This document shows, piece by piece, positions 8,944 through 17,305 of a DNA stretch of 64,000 bases; within the stretch, counting starts at the first letter, position 1; each line of letters opens with the position of its first letter. Origin of the DNA: Thermoanaerobaculales bacterium. GTDB lineage: Bacteria > Acidobacteriota > Thermoanaerobaculia > Thermoanaerobaculales > Sulfomarinibacteraceae. The notes under the pieces are model-generated. The model ran no database searches. It was not told where the DNA came from and worked only from the letters and a program-made list of their open reading frames with translations. The stretch covers positions 62,001-126,000 of the forward strand of contig DAOPQC010000011.1 in NCBI GenBank assembly GCA_035358815.1. Direction: 5' to 3'. A program made the translations under genes and the position numbers.

Positions 8944-9024
8944 GACCCGAGACAGTTGAGATTGAAGAAGACAAACGAACCGGCGACGGCCACGGCTGAC
9001 CCGAGACAGCTGAAATGAAGATAA
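8944..9024. repeat. Two-copy direct repeat
   Basis: The unit GACCCGAGACAGTTGAGATT (starting at 8944) recurs with two changes and a one-base indel as GACCCGAGACAGCTGAAAT (starting at 8998), 54 bp apart. It lies between the tRNA and the membrane-protein gene. Its function is unknown; it could be leader structure or slippage debris. Confidence 0.5.
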
Positions 9025-9076
9025 CAGAGACGAAAGCAACACCAGTCGCCGTGTCGATCTGACACAATCGCAGGCG

Positions 9077-10684
9077 ATGAAGCAACGGATCGTGCCGGTG
9101 CTGGTGCTTGTGGCAGGCCTCCTGATGGCCTTCCATCCCACGATCCTGTCCGGCTTCGCGCGCCTGCAGACCGACCTCGGCGACACCCGTCTCAACAACT
9201 ACCTCCTCGAGCACGGCTGGCGTTGGCTGTCCGGCGAGCCAGGCGTCCGGCTCTGGCACCCGCCGTTCTTCTACCCGGCGCCGAACGTGCTGGCCTACAG
9301 CGATCTCCTGCTCACCTTCGGGCCGCTCTACTGGCCGTGGCGCGCCCTCGGCCTCGGCGAGGTGGCGAGCTTTCAGCTCTGGATGATCGGGCTCGCGGTC
9401 GCGAACTTCGCGGTCGCCTACCTCTTTCTGCGTCGCGCCATCGGCCTCGACCGCCTCGGTGCGGCGCTGGGGTCGTTCGTGATCTCCTTCGCCGCCTCCC
9501 GAGTCGGCCAGCTCGGCCACCAGCAGATGCTCGCTGTGTTCTTCGTCCTCGGCGCACTGTGGGCGATCTGCTCGATGATCCGGACCGCGACCGCCGGCGA
9601 GGATCGGGGCCGCGGCCGCTTGGCCCCACTCGCGTTCGGCGGTTGCCTTGTCGCCCAGCTCTATGGCAGCTACTACAACCTCGCGTTCTCACTCGCCGCC
9701 CTGACCTTGGCGGTGCTCGCCGCGTTCGCCGTTCCGGGCTGGCGGCGGGCGCTGCTCGCCGTCGCCGACCTGCACTGGAGGGCAATCGCCGCTGCCGGGT
9801 GCCTGGCCGTGATCCTCGCGCTTCCCGCAGCGGTCCACTACCTGGAGGCCGCAGGAACGCTGCGTCCGCGGCCGGCGGTGGCTGCGCTCGGGGCGCTGCC
9901 CCGGCTCGCGTCGTACGTGTTCGTCGACGAGCATTCGTGGTGCTATGGCTGGATGGACGGCCTGGCCCCCTTCCGGAGCCTGCCGGTGCGGCATGAGCAC
10001 GCGGTGGGCCTCGGCTTCCTCACCACCGGCATCCTGCTCCTGGTGGCGTGGCGCACTCGGACCCACGCCGCGGTCCGGCTGGCGGCTGCGGTCGTCCTCG
10101 GGCTCGGTCTCCTCGTCACCATGTTCCCGGGCGGTCATCAGCTGTGGACGACCCTCTACCGCGCGTTTCCGCCATTCCAGGGACTACGTGCGGTGAGCCG
10201 CATCGGGATGCTGCTTTCCATCCCGGCCGGGATCTCCGTCGGCTGGCTGGTGAGCCATCGCGGAGCAGGGACGCGCGCCAGGCTCGTCATCGCGGTCGCC
10301 ATCCTCGCCTGCCTGGAGCAGGGCGTGACCACGCGGTCGGTGGAGGTCGCCGCCGTCGAGGCGCACGTCGACGAGCTCGCGGCACTGGTGGACCGCTCGG
10401 CCGAGGCCGTTCTGGTCGTTCCACTCGGCCCCGTGCAAGGGGGCTGGCCACAGCACCACCTCCACGCGATGTGGGCCGCCCGACGGGCTGGCGTCGCGAC
10501 AATCAACGGCTACACAGGCAATCGGCCACCCGGGTGGGACTTCGGGGATCTCAGGATCCCCCGCGGGGAGGGCCTCGACGAGGTCCGGCGCCGCCTCGAC
10601 AGCTGGGCCGGCACCATGGGCCTCGATCCTGCGCGCGTCCAGATCCTGGTCGTGGGCGGCACTCGCGTCCAGCCAGAGCCCTGA
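9077..10684 (+). CDS. Polytopic membrane protein, GT-C glycosyltransferase-like
   Basis: A 535-residue protein with about ten hydrophobic segments from residue 5 to 390 and a soluble C-terminal domain of about 130 residues. The layout and the acidic first periplasmic loop (LQTDLGDTRLNNYLLEHGWR, about 30-50) resemble membrane glycosyltransferases of the GT-C/YfhO kind that use lipid-linked sugars, but no decisive motif is seen. It sits alone between two tRNA genes. The product could instead be an uncharacterised transporter or flippase. Confidence 0.75.
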   Translation: MKQRIVPVLVLVAGLLMAFHPTILSGFARLQTDLGDTRLNNYLLEHGWRWLSGEPGVRLWHPPFFYPAPNVLAYSDLLLTFGPLYWPWRALGLGEVASFQLWMIGLAVANFAVAYLFLRRAIGLDRLGAALGSFVISFAASRVGQLGHQQMLAVFFVLGALWAICSMIRTATAGEDRGRGRLAPLAFGGCLVAQLYGSYYNLAFSLAALTLAVLAAFAVPGWRRALLAVADLHWRAIAAAGCLAVILALPAAVHYLEAAGTLRPRPAVAALGALPRLASYVFVDEHSWCYGWMDGLAPFRSLPVRHEHAVGLGFLTTGILLLVAWRTRTHAAVRLAAAVVLGLGLLVTMFPGGHQLWTTLYRAFPPFQGLRAVSRIGMLLSIPAGISVGWLVSHRGAGTRARLVIAVAILACLEQGVTTRSVEVAAVEAHVDELAALVDRSAEAVLVVPLGPVQGGWPQHHLHAMWAARRAGVATINGYTGNRPPGWDFGDLRIPRGEGLDEVRRRLDSWAGTMGLDPARVQILVVGGTRVQPEP

Positions 10685-10751
10685 ACGGAGGTCGCGGATC
10701 GTGGGCGGCCGCGAAGGCCGAGGCAGCCCACCCGGACGTCGCCCGGCTTCC

Positions 10752-10780
10752 TTGACCCTCTCCGCCTGCTGGTCTAGACT
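10752..10780 (+). promoter_or_regulatory. Promoter of tRNA-Cys
   Basis: A -35 TTGACC (10752-10757), a 17-bp spacer and a -10 TAGACT (10775-10780) lie 13 bp before the tRNA. The layout is nearly identical to that of the tRNA-Gly promoter. Confidence 0.82.
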
Positions 10781-10793
10781 CTGCATCCCTGGC

Positions 10794-10867
10794 GGCGACG
10801 TGGCCAAGTGGTAAGGCAGGGGCCTGCAAAGCCCTTATCCCCGGTTCGAATCCGGGCGTCGCCTCCA
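10794..10867 (+). tRNA. tRNA-Cys (anticodon GCA)
   Basis: A 74-nt cloverleaf with encoded CCA. The acceptor stem GGCGACG pairs with CGTCGCC. The anticodon GCA is at 10826-10828 in CTGCAAA, the T-arm CCCGGTTCGAATCCGGG is standard and the discriminator is T (U), as required for cysteine. Confidence 0.97.
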
Positions 10868-10976
10868 TCCCTTCTTCCCGCTTCCGCGCCCGCTTCCGAC
10901 CCGTTCCCAACCTGCCGCGGGCACCCGGCGTTGAGGCTGTGAGGCTGTGAGGCTGTGGGGCATTGAGGCAGTGGCG
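10868..10976. repeat. C-rich hexamer run and GAGGCTGTGAGGCTGTG repeat
   Basis: Directly after tRNA-Cys comes a short C-rich run (CCCGCTTCCGCGCCCGCTTC and onward), then TGAGGCTGTGAGGCTGTGAG tandem octamers (about 10930-10972). The same octamer block appears at about 59164-59195 inside the element upstream of the GH42 gene. It looks like a partial copy of the intergenic element family with core type B. The rest of the gap to 11060 holds no visible gene. Confidence 0.6.
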
Positions 10977-11060
10977 CTCCTGCCCGCCTCTGCTGCCGCT
11001 CGTGTCACGGCGTAGCCGGAGGCGAAGCCGGATCCGCACGGGCTTCCGACTGCCAACGAG

Positions 11061-12515
11061 CTACCACGACTGGCCGAGCTGCCGGAGCCTCTCCTGGGCC
11101 GTTTGGTGCCCGCCGCGCGCCGCCCGCTGGAAGTGCTCGATCGCCCTCGCCTGGTCGGCCGGCACGCCGATCCCCTCCTGGTACACCCGGCCGAGATTCC
11201 ACTCCCCCCAGGCGTAGCCCTGCGCCGCGGCCTGGCGGTACCAGAAGTGTGCCTGCTCAATATCCCGGGTCACGCCCCACCCCTGCTCGTACAGGTAGCC
11301 CAGGTTGTTCTGGCCGTCCGCGTACCCGAGCTTCGCCGAGCGCTCGTAGCAGCGGAAGGCCTCGGCGAGGTCGACCGCGACGCCGAGCCCGACCTGGTAC
11401 ATCCAGCCGAGGCGGTCGAGCGCCACCGGGTTATCCTGCGCCGCCGCGAGCCGGCACAGTCGGAGCGCTTCGTCGAGATCTTTCTCGACCCCCTGGCCTT
11501 CTCCATAGCGGAAGCAGAGATTGGCCTGGGCGTAGCTCTCGCCCTGCGCCGCCGCCTTCTTGAACCAACCGACGGCCTTGGCGTCGTCCACGGCGATGCC
11601 GCCGCGGCCGGCGCCGAGGAAGGCTCCGTAGTTTGTCTGCGCGATCGGCCTCCCGGCCTCGGCGGCCTGCCGGTAGAAGCGCACGGCCGCCGCGTCGTCC
11701 GGCGTCGTGCCGCGGCCGTACTCGAACGCGAGCCCGGCCCTCTCCGCCGCCTCGGCGTGGCCGAGACCGGCCGCCTCGACGTAGAGCTCGAGGGCGCGCG
11801 CCGGGTCCTTCGGCTCGAGGCGCGCCGCCTCCTCGAAGCGCTCGCCCGCGACGTCGCGGCCGAACCCGGCGCCCGTCGGGGGCCTTCCCTCGGCGGCTCG
11901 CGTCCCCGTCGCGAACACCACCGCGTCCATCCTCGGGGTCGGCTGTCCCCGAGCCTCGACCGGCTCGGCGTCGATGCGCCCGTCGCCCCGCACCGCGGTG
12001 ACGCGCCAGGTCCCGACGCCGATGGTGTCCTCGCCAAAGCTGTAGCTCAGCTCGACCCGGTCGCCGACCGCCGGAGCTGCCTCGCGATCGAGCTGGATCG
12101 TGACCTCGTCGCCCCGGACCTCTGTGACCTTCCCCGGCACGCCCGAGCTCGCCTCGCCGGGAATCTCGACATCGGGTCCCTCCTCTGTGTCGGGGCGGTG
12201 CGACGAGCTGATGACGGCGGGCATTCCCGCCTCCGGCGGCGGGCCGTAGCTCGCCTCGCGAACCGCCGTGACCTGGCCGCCGCCCAGCACTCCGGTGACC
12301 CGCCAGCGGCCGATCGCCGTCGCATTGCCGACCGCATCACGCCGGTTCATCACCGTGACGGCGTCGCCGACCGCCGGGGCGGGACCGCCGGTGACCGCGA
12401 CCTGGATGATGTCGCCCCGGACCGACACCACCGCGCCCTCGGTGTCGGCGTCGACCGTTCCCGCGACGAGGGCCGCCAGCGCCACCGCAACCGTCGTCAA
12501 GTGTCTGCCGCTCAT
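11061..12515 (-). CDS. Exported Sel1-repeat protein with SH3-like N-terminal repeats
   Basis: A 484-residue protein: signal peptide (about 1-23), then two related beta-rich blocks (GAVVSVRGDIIQVAVTGGPA near 27 and GKVTEVRGDEVTIQLDREAA near 127), then seven or so Sel1-like repeats from about residue 235 (for example AAERAGLAFEYGRGTTPDDA, NNLGYLYEQGWGVTRDIEQA, WNLGRVYQEGIGVPADQARA). Sel1 repeats are protein-binding helical solenoids. It is the last gene of a four-gene minus-strand operon (22290 to 11061), 36 bp after the preceding gene, with GGGAGGGG before its ATG. Function unknown; probably a periplasmic scaffold. Confidence 0.85.
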   Translation of the reverse strand: MSGRHLTTVAVALAALVAGTVDADTEGAVVSVRGDIIQVAVTGGPAPAVGDAVTVMNRRDAVGNATAIGRWRVTGVLGGGQVTAVREASYGPPPEAGMPAVISSSHRPDTEEGPDVEIPGEASSGVPGKVTEVRGDEVTIQLDREAAPAVGDRVELSYSFGEDTIGVGTWRVTAVRGDGRIDAEPVEARGQPTPRMDAVVFATGTRAAEGRPPTGAGFGRDVAGERFEEAARLEPKDPARALELYVEAAGLGHAEAAERAGLAFEYGRGTTPDDAAAVRFYRQAAEAGRPIAQTNYGAFLGAGRGGIAVDDAKAVGWFKKAAAQGESYAQANLCFRYGEGQGVEKDLDEALRLCRLAAAQDNPVALDRLGWMYQVGLGVAVDLAEAFRCYERSAKLGYADGQNNLGYLYEQGWGVTRDIEQAHFWYRQAAAQGYAWGEWNLGRVYQEGIGVPADQARAIEHFQRAARGGHQTAQERLRQLGQSW

Positions 12516-12551
12516 CGTGGCCCCTCCCGCCTGCCATGTTCGCCGGGTCCA

Positions 12552-13451
12552 CTACCAGCTGAGGCCGCGGCTTTGCAGCTCGGCTTGCGCTCGTCTTCCG
12601 CCCGCGCGCGCGCTCTCCCGGAGCAGCTGATCGGCCTTCTCCTGCTGGCCGTACAGCGATCCGAGGATGCCGGCGAGGTCGGTCAGCGGCTCCTGGTCTG
12701 GGAACTCGCGATGCTCGGCGGCCAGACGGTACCAGCGCTCGGCCGCGGCGAGGTCGACCTGAGTGCCGCTGCCGATCAGATACCTGTGGCCGACGATCGG
12801 GTACGCCGGTGGGTAGCCGTCCTCGGCGAGGCCGAGGTAGATCTGGAAGGACTCGTTCCGCGCGGCCTCCTGCTCCACCGCACCGAGCATCGTCGCCCGG
12901 TTCTCGAGCATGCCGGCGAGCTCGCGCCGGGCATCGAAGTGGTCCTCCTGAGCGGCCGCCCGGACGAGCTCGAAGGCGCGGCCCCAGTCCTGCGGCACGC
13001 CCCAGCCGTACTGGCAGTGCTTCGCCAGCCTGAGCTGCGCGCCCCGGCAGCCGGACGACGCGGCCTTCTCGAGCCACGCCAACCAGGCCGGCGCGTCGAG
13101 CACGGTCACGCGGGCGGCGAGGCCCACGGTCGCCTCGGCCCGCGCCTCCACCGGCCGCGCCGTGATCGCCCACAGCCGCTCGGCGCCGGACGCCGCGCGC
13201 AGGCTCTCGCGGATGTTGTCGATGCACCACAGGCCGTATGGGATCTCGTCGCCGTCCGGCGTCGCGTAGAGGATCTCCACACGCGAGCCCATGTCGTACG
13301 AGCCGCCGGCAAGCTCGAGGCCGAGTTGCCCGCCCGCGGCGACTGCCACCGTGCCACGGGCACTCTCCGCGGCGGTCGCGGCTCCGACGCACAGCAGGAC
13401 GAGGCCAGGCACGAGCAGGACGGCGGCGATCACGGTCGAGCGCAGCTTCAT
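12552..13451 (-). CDS. Exported protein with degenerate Sel1-like repeats
   Basis: A 299-residue protein with a signal peptide (MKLRSTVIAAVLLVPGLVLL, cleavage near AAES). Residues 35-110 resemble the N-terminal beta-rich block of the neighbouring Sel1 protein (EILYATPDGDEIPYGLWCID). From about 120 it has irregular Sel1/TPR helices (LRLAKHCQYGWGVPQDWGRA; GHRYLIGSGTQVDLAAAERW). The ATG overlaps the stop of the PASTA gene as ATGA (13448-13451), so expression is coupled to it. The family is not recognised beyond Sel1-like; a role in a complex with the operon partners is inferred. Confidence 0.8.
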   Translation of the reverse strand: MKLRSTVIAAVLLVPGLVLLCVGAATAAESARGTVAVAAGGQLGLELAGGSYDMGSRVEILYATPDGDEIPYGLWCIDNIRESLRAASGAERLWAITARPVEARAEATVGLAARVTVLDAPAWLAWLEKAASSGCRGAQLRLAKHCQYGWGVPQDWGRAFELVRAAAQEDHFDARRELAGMLENRATMLGAVEQEAARNESFQIYLGLAEDGYPPAYPIVGHRYLIGSGTQVDLAAAERWYRLAAEHREFPDQEPLTDLAGILGSLYGQQEKADQLLRESARAGGRRAQAELQSRGLSW

Positions 13452-16400
13452 GGCCCCCCTCCCTTCCGGCACAGGGTGCCGCCGTAGGTGTGCACTGGAG
13501 TCACCACCCCGGTGCCTGGCCAGCAGCCCGAGGCGGGGTCCTGCGCGCCGGCCTGGATGGCGGTGACCGGGTAGATGTTGTTGGCGATGTTGAGCCACAG
13601 CGCGCCCGCGGCGTCCTCGCAGATGACGCCGCCGAGCCCGCCGTAAGGCGGCGGGTTCCAGAGGTCGTAGACCACGGTCACCGCCGGGCCGGGGCAGGCC
13701 GGCGGCGCCGGCGGCGGGAGCGGCGTTGCGGCCGGGATCGCTGCACCCACGCACGGCGCCGCGAAGGGCTCCACCTGGCCGATCATCTCGCGGGCGAGGG
13801 CGAGGCCGAGCTGCTCGTCCCAGCCTTCCTCGTAGAGCTCGACTCGAACCTTGCGGGTCCGGCTGAACAGCTTCCAGTGGCTCGGGATCATCATCGGCTC
13901 CTCGCCCCGCCGCATGCGCTCCGAGTTGGCCGCGTAGGAGTCGTAGTAGCTGTCCTCCGTGCAGTAGTCCCCCTGGGCGCGCCCCTCGCCCCCGGTTGCT
14001 CCTGCGGGAACCCAGTGCACCTCGATGAACCGGTCCGGCACCGCGCAGATCGGACTTGCGTTCGGCACGTGGTAGCTGCACTCGACGACGCAGCGCAAGC
14101 CCGTCCCCCTCACCTGGCCGCTGCCCGGCGCCAGGGTCCACCACATGTTCGCGCAGGCGTTGATGCCCGGCACGGCGTGCTTGTAGAGGGTCTGCGGGCA
14201 GCTCAACAGCGGCTGCTCGCCGGCCGGCGGCGCGCCGGTCGGGGGCGGCGGCACCGGCGGCGGCACAGGGGTGGCCGGCGGCAGGTAGGGCCCGTGGATC
14301 GCGAGCGTGACCACGGCGCCCGCGTCGATCGTCGCTCCGGCGGGCGGCGACTGCTGCTGGACCGTTCCCTCGGCCTCCGGGCTCGGCGCCGGCGATCCCG
14401 GCGCGAGCTCGGCCCCGAGCCCGAGCGACGCGAGCCGCTGCCGCGCCTCGCCGAGCGCGAGCCCGATCAGGCCGGGCACGGTCCGCAGGTCGACGAAGCC
14501 CGAGTGGACCCGCAGGGCAATCCGGCCGCCCGGTGCCACCGTCGCTCCGGCGGGCGGCTCCTGGGCCTCGACCGCGCCGGCCAGCGCCGGGCTCGGCGCC
14601 GGGCTGCCCGGTATCAGGTCCACCGAGGCCGCGTCGATGCCGGCCGCCGCCAGCCGCGCCTTGGCCTCGCGGGTGGACAGCCCGACCAGGCCGGGGATGG
14701 TGGCGGTTGCGACGAAGGGCGAGCGCACCCGGATCGCCACCGCCGCGCCCGGCTCGAGCGGCGCGCCGGCGGCCGGCTCCTGCGCCTCGACGGTGTCGCT
14801 CTCCGCCGGCGAGCGCGCCGGCGCGCCCGGCCGCAGGGCGGCGACCAGCCCCAGCGCCTCGAGCCGGCGCTTCGCCTCGGGCCGGCTCAGGCCGACCACG
14901 TCGGGTGCGGCGATCGCCGGCGCCACGTAGGGAGCGTGCACGATCAGGGTCAGGGCCTGGCCGCGCCGCAGGTGCTGCGAGGCCGGCGGCTGCTGCCGCT
15001 CGACGGTCCCCTCGGCCGCGGGCGACGGCGCCGGCGAGCCGGGGGCGAGCGTGACCGAGAAGCCGGCGCCTTGAACCTCGGCCCGGGCCGCGGCGAGCGG
15101 CACGCCGCCGAGCTCGCGGACCGCGCCGTAGCGGCCGCGGCAGGGCTCGATCGAGCGCTCCTCGAGCCTCGCCAGCACGTACTCCTCGAGGGTGCAGTGG
15201 TCGACCGAGTCGAGCTCGCGGCGCAGCGCCGACCACACCCTGGCCTCGGACGAGGCGCCGCTGCCGTAGTCGGCGGTCGCGTGGCTCGACACCACCCGGC
15301 CGGTCGTCCCGCCGCCGCCGATCTTGCGGCCGAGCTCGTCGTAGCGGAAGTCGACGCCGGGCACCGCGTTCTCGGGCGGCTCGGCCACCGCCAGCCACTC
15401 GCGCACGAGGCTCGCCACCTCGGGCTGGCGGTCGGGGTCGAGGCGCGACGGATCGGAGGTGTCGACCCGCGGCACCGGCGGCACCACGACTGTCGTCGCG
15501 GTCCCCTCTCCCGTGCCGGTGCCCGTCCCCGTCTCCGTGCCCGTCACCGTCTCCGTGCCCGCGCCCGTGCCCGTCACCGTCTCCGTGCCCGCGCCCTCCC
15601 CACCCTCCGGCCTCCCCGCCGGGCCCGGCCCGCCGTAGGGCTCGGCGGCGTAGATCGCGTAGCCGTACGAGCGGAGGCTCAGCTTCGCGCCGCTGCTCCA
15701 CGGGTGCGGATCGTCGGAGAGCCGGTAGAAGACCGGGATCACCCACAGGGTCGCCGGGTCGTGCAGGTGGCTGGCGAGCGTGCGCGGCGGATCGCCGAAG
15801 ACGTCGTCGCGCTCGACACCGTCGAGCTCCAGGCGGATCGTGCAGCTGCCCTCGGTGGCCTCTGTATCGTAGGTCGGGTTGCCCTCCCACTGGGTCCACA
15901 CCCACTGTGCCCCGCCGCAATCGGCGAAGCGGTACTCCACCGCATCCCAGAGCGGCGGAATCGACGTGCCCTCGACGAGGTGGCGGTCCGGTGGTGCCGT
16001 CGTGGTGGTCACCAGCCGATGCACGCCGGCGGTGAAGACGAGCGGGAAGGAGTCGTCCGGGGCCTCGAGAACCTCGAGCCGGAGGTCGAGACCGCCGACC
16101 TTCTCGTGCTCGGGATCGAGCGCCGGCGGGAAGCGCACGCTCAGCCGGCTCGCGGCGCGCTGCTCGGGCTTGTCCGGCCTGGTCTGCCAGCTCGCGCGCA
16201 GCTCGACCGCCACCGCCGAGCCGGAGACCTGCGGCCGGCCGATGCGCAGCACCCCGGTGTAGGTGCCGCCGGGAAGCGCGAGCTCGGCGACGTCCTCGGC
16301 CACGAAGCCGGCGAACGCGAGGCGCGCAGCGCCCACCTCGAACGTACCCTCGTCCCGCCACTCGCCGTCGAGGTACGGCGTCGCCTCGCCCTGGCCGAGC

Positions 16401-17305
16401 ACGCCGGAACCCGCCATCCGGACGTCCACCGTCTGCACCGTGTAGCGGCCCGGGCCCTTGCGCGCCCTCGCCGGGTCCGGGTCGTCGCGCGGGCTCCAGA
16501 GGTCGAGCGCCACCGCGAGACGGCCGGGCGAGCCGTCGGCGGCGAACGGCACGGTGAGCTCGGGCGCGCCGGGAGTCCCCCGGTCCCGGAACTCGCCCCC
16601 GGCCACCCGGTCGCCGTTGGGTCCGAGGATCCGCCAGTTGAAGAACTGGTCCTCGCCGATCGGCTCGCCGAGGTCGCGCGCCGGGGTGAAGAAGACGACG
16701 ATCCGGTCGCTCGTCAGCACCGGCGTGCGCTCCGGGTCGCAGTGCGCGAACGCCTGCTCGATCGCGAGCCCCTCCGGCGCGTCGGAGCGCAGCGCGCAGA
16801 CCGCCACGACCGCCTCGCCGGGGGTGAGCGCGCGGGTGAAGTGGAGCGGCACCTCGAGCTCCCGTTCGGGCGGGGTGACCGCCTCGTGGTGCGCCTCAAC
16901 CCGCAGCAGCAGCCGGCCGTCCTCCTCGGGCTCGCCGGTGGCGCCCGCCGCGGTGGTGTCGAAGACCAGTGTCACGACCTTCGAGTGCTCGCCCGGTGCG
17001 AACTCGAGCTCCGGCCCGCCCTCCCAGCGGAGGTTGGTGATGAAGGCCGGCTGCTCGGCCACCGACACGGTGAAGCGCTGCCCCTGCCCGTCCTGGGCGC
17101 CGCGGTCCGACCAGCGGTGGACGACCAGCTCGAGGCGCACGCCCTGCTGGTTTCCCGCGACCGGCAGGGCCGCCGGGAGCGGCAGCGCTTCCTCCCACGC
17201 CGGCGGCCCCGGCTCGCCGGCCCCCGCCGCGTCCTGGGCGGCCGCCGGCAGCCCCCACAGGGCGGCGGCGGCCAGGCACCCGAGGACGAGGTCGCGGGCT
17301 CTCAC
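13448..17305 (-). CDS. Large exported protein with four PASTA-like repeats
   Basis: A 1285-residue protein starting at GTG 17303-17305, which overlaps the upstream stop as GTGA and begins a signal peptide (VLGCLAAAALWGLPAAAQ). Residues to about 560 are beta-rich with no family recognised. Residues about 568-600 are a low-complexity Gly/Thr/Glu linker (GTETVTGTGAGTETVTGTET) encoded by a G-rich hexamer array like the intergenic ones. Four PASTA-like units follow at about 730-1005, each with the pattern VVGLSRPEAKRRLEALGL and a closing EPPAGATV. A Pro-rich spacer and a Cys-containing C-terminal domain end the protein. PASTA domains usually bind peptidoglycan or act as structural rods. Here there is no kinase or transpeptidase domain. 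Confidence 0.82.
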   Translation of the reverse strand: MRARDLVLGCLAAAALWGLPAAAQDAAGAGEPGPPAWEEALPLPAALPVAGNQQGVRLELVVHRWSDRGAQDGQGQRFTVSVAEQPAFITNLRWEGGPELEFAPGEHSKVVTLVFDTTAAGATGEPEEDGRLLLRVEAHHEAVTPPERELEVPLHFTRALTPGEAVVAVCALRSDAPEGLAIEQAFAHCDPERTPVLTSDRIVVFFTPARDLGEPIGEDQFFNWRILGPNGDRVAGGEFRDRGTPGAPELTVPFAADGSPGRLAVALDLWSPRDDPDPARARKGPGRYTVQTVDVRMAGSGVLGQGEATPYLDGEWRDEGTFEVGAARLAFAGFVAEDVAELALPGGTYTGVLRIGRPQVSGSAVAVELRASWQTRPDKPEQRAASRLSVRFPPALDPEHEKVGGLDLRLEVLEAPDDSFPLVFTAGVHRLVTTTTAPPDRHLVEGTSIPPLWDAVEYRFADCGGAQWVWTQWEGNPTYDTEATEGSCTIRLELDGVERDDVFGDPPRTLASHLHDPATLWVIPVFYRLSDDPHPWSSGAKLSLRSYGYAIYAAEPYGGPGPAGRPEGGEGAGTETVTGTGAGTETVTGTETGTGTGTGEGTATTVVVPPVPRVDTSDPSRLDPDRQPEVASLVREWLAVAEPPENAVPGVDFRYDELGRKIGGGGTTGRVVSSHATADYGSGASSEARVWSALRRELDSVDHCTLEEYVLARLEERSIEPCRGRYGAVRELGGVPLAAARAEVQGAGFSVTLAPGSPAPSPAAEGTVERQQPPASQHLRRGQALTLIVHAPYVAPAIAAPDVVGLSRPEAKRRLEALGLVAALRPGAPARSPAESDTVEAQEPAAGAPLEPGAAVAIRVRSPFVATATIPGLVGLSTREAKARLAAAGIDAASVDLIPGSPAPSPALAGAVEAQEPPAGATVAPGGRIALRVHSGFVDLRTVPGLIGLALGEARQRLASLGLGAELAPGSPAPSPEAEGTVQQQSPPAGATIDAGAVVTLAIHGPYLPPATPVPPPVPPPPTGAPPAGEQPLLSCPQTLYKHAVPGINACANMWWTLAPGSGQVRGTGLRCVVECSYHVPNASPICAVPDRFIEVHWVPAGATGGEGRAQGDYCTEDSYYDSYAANSERMRRGEEPMMIPSHWKLFSRTRKVRVELYEEGWDEQLGLALAREMIGQVEPFAAPCVGAAIPAATPLPPPAPPACPGPAVTVVYDLWNPPPYGGLGGVICEDAAGALWLNIANNIYPVTAIQAGAQDPASGCWPGTGVVTPVHTYGGTLCRKGGGP

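Noticed and set aside
13452..16361. Upstream extension of the 299-residue Sel1-like gene in its frame
   Set aside because: The open frame continues but is low-complexity Arg/Gly/Ala sequence; signal peptide and ATGA overlap place the start at 13451.
13448..17305. Reading the PASTA protein as a serine/threonine kinase or penicillin-binding protein
   Set aside because: No kinase or transpeptidase motifs are present and the N-terminal half is beta-rich with no such domain.
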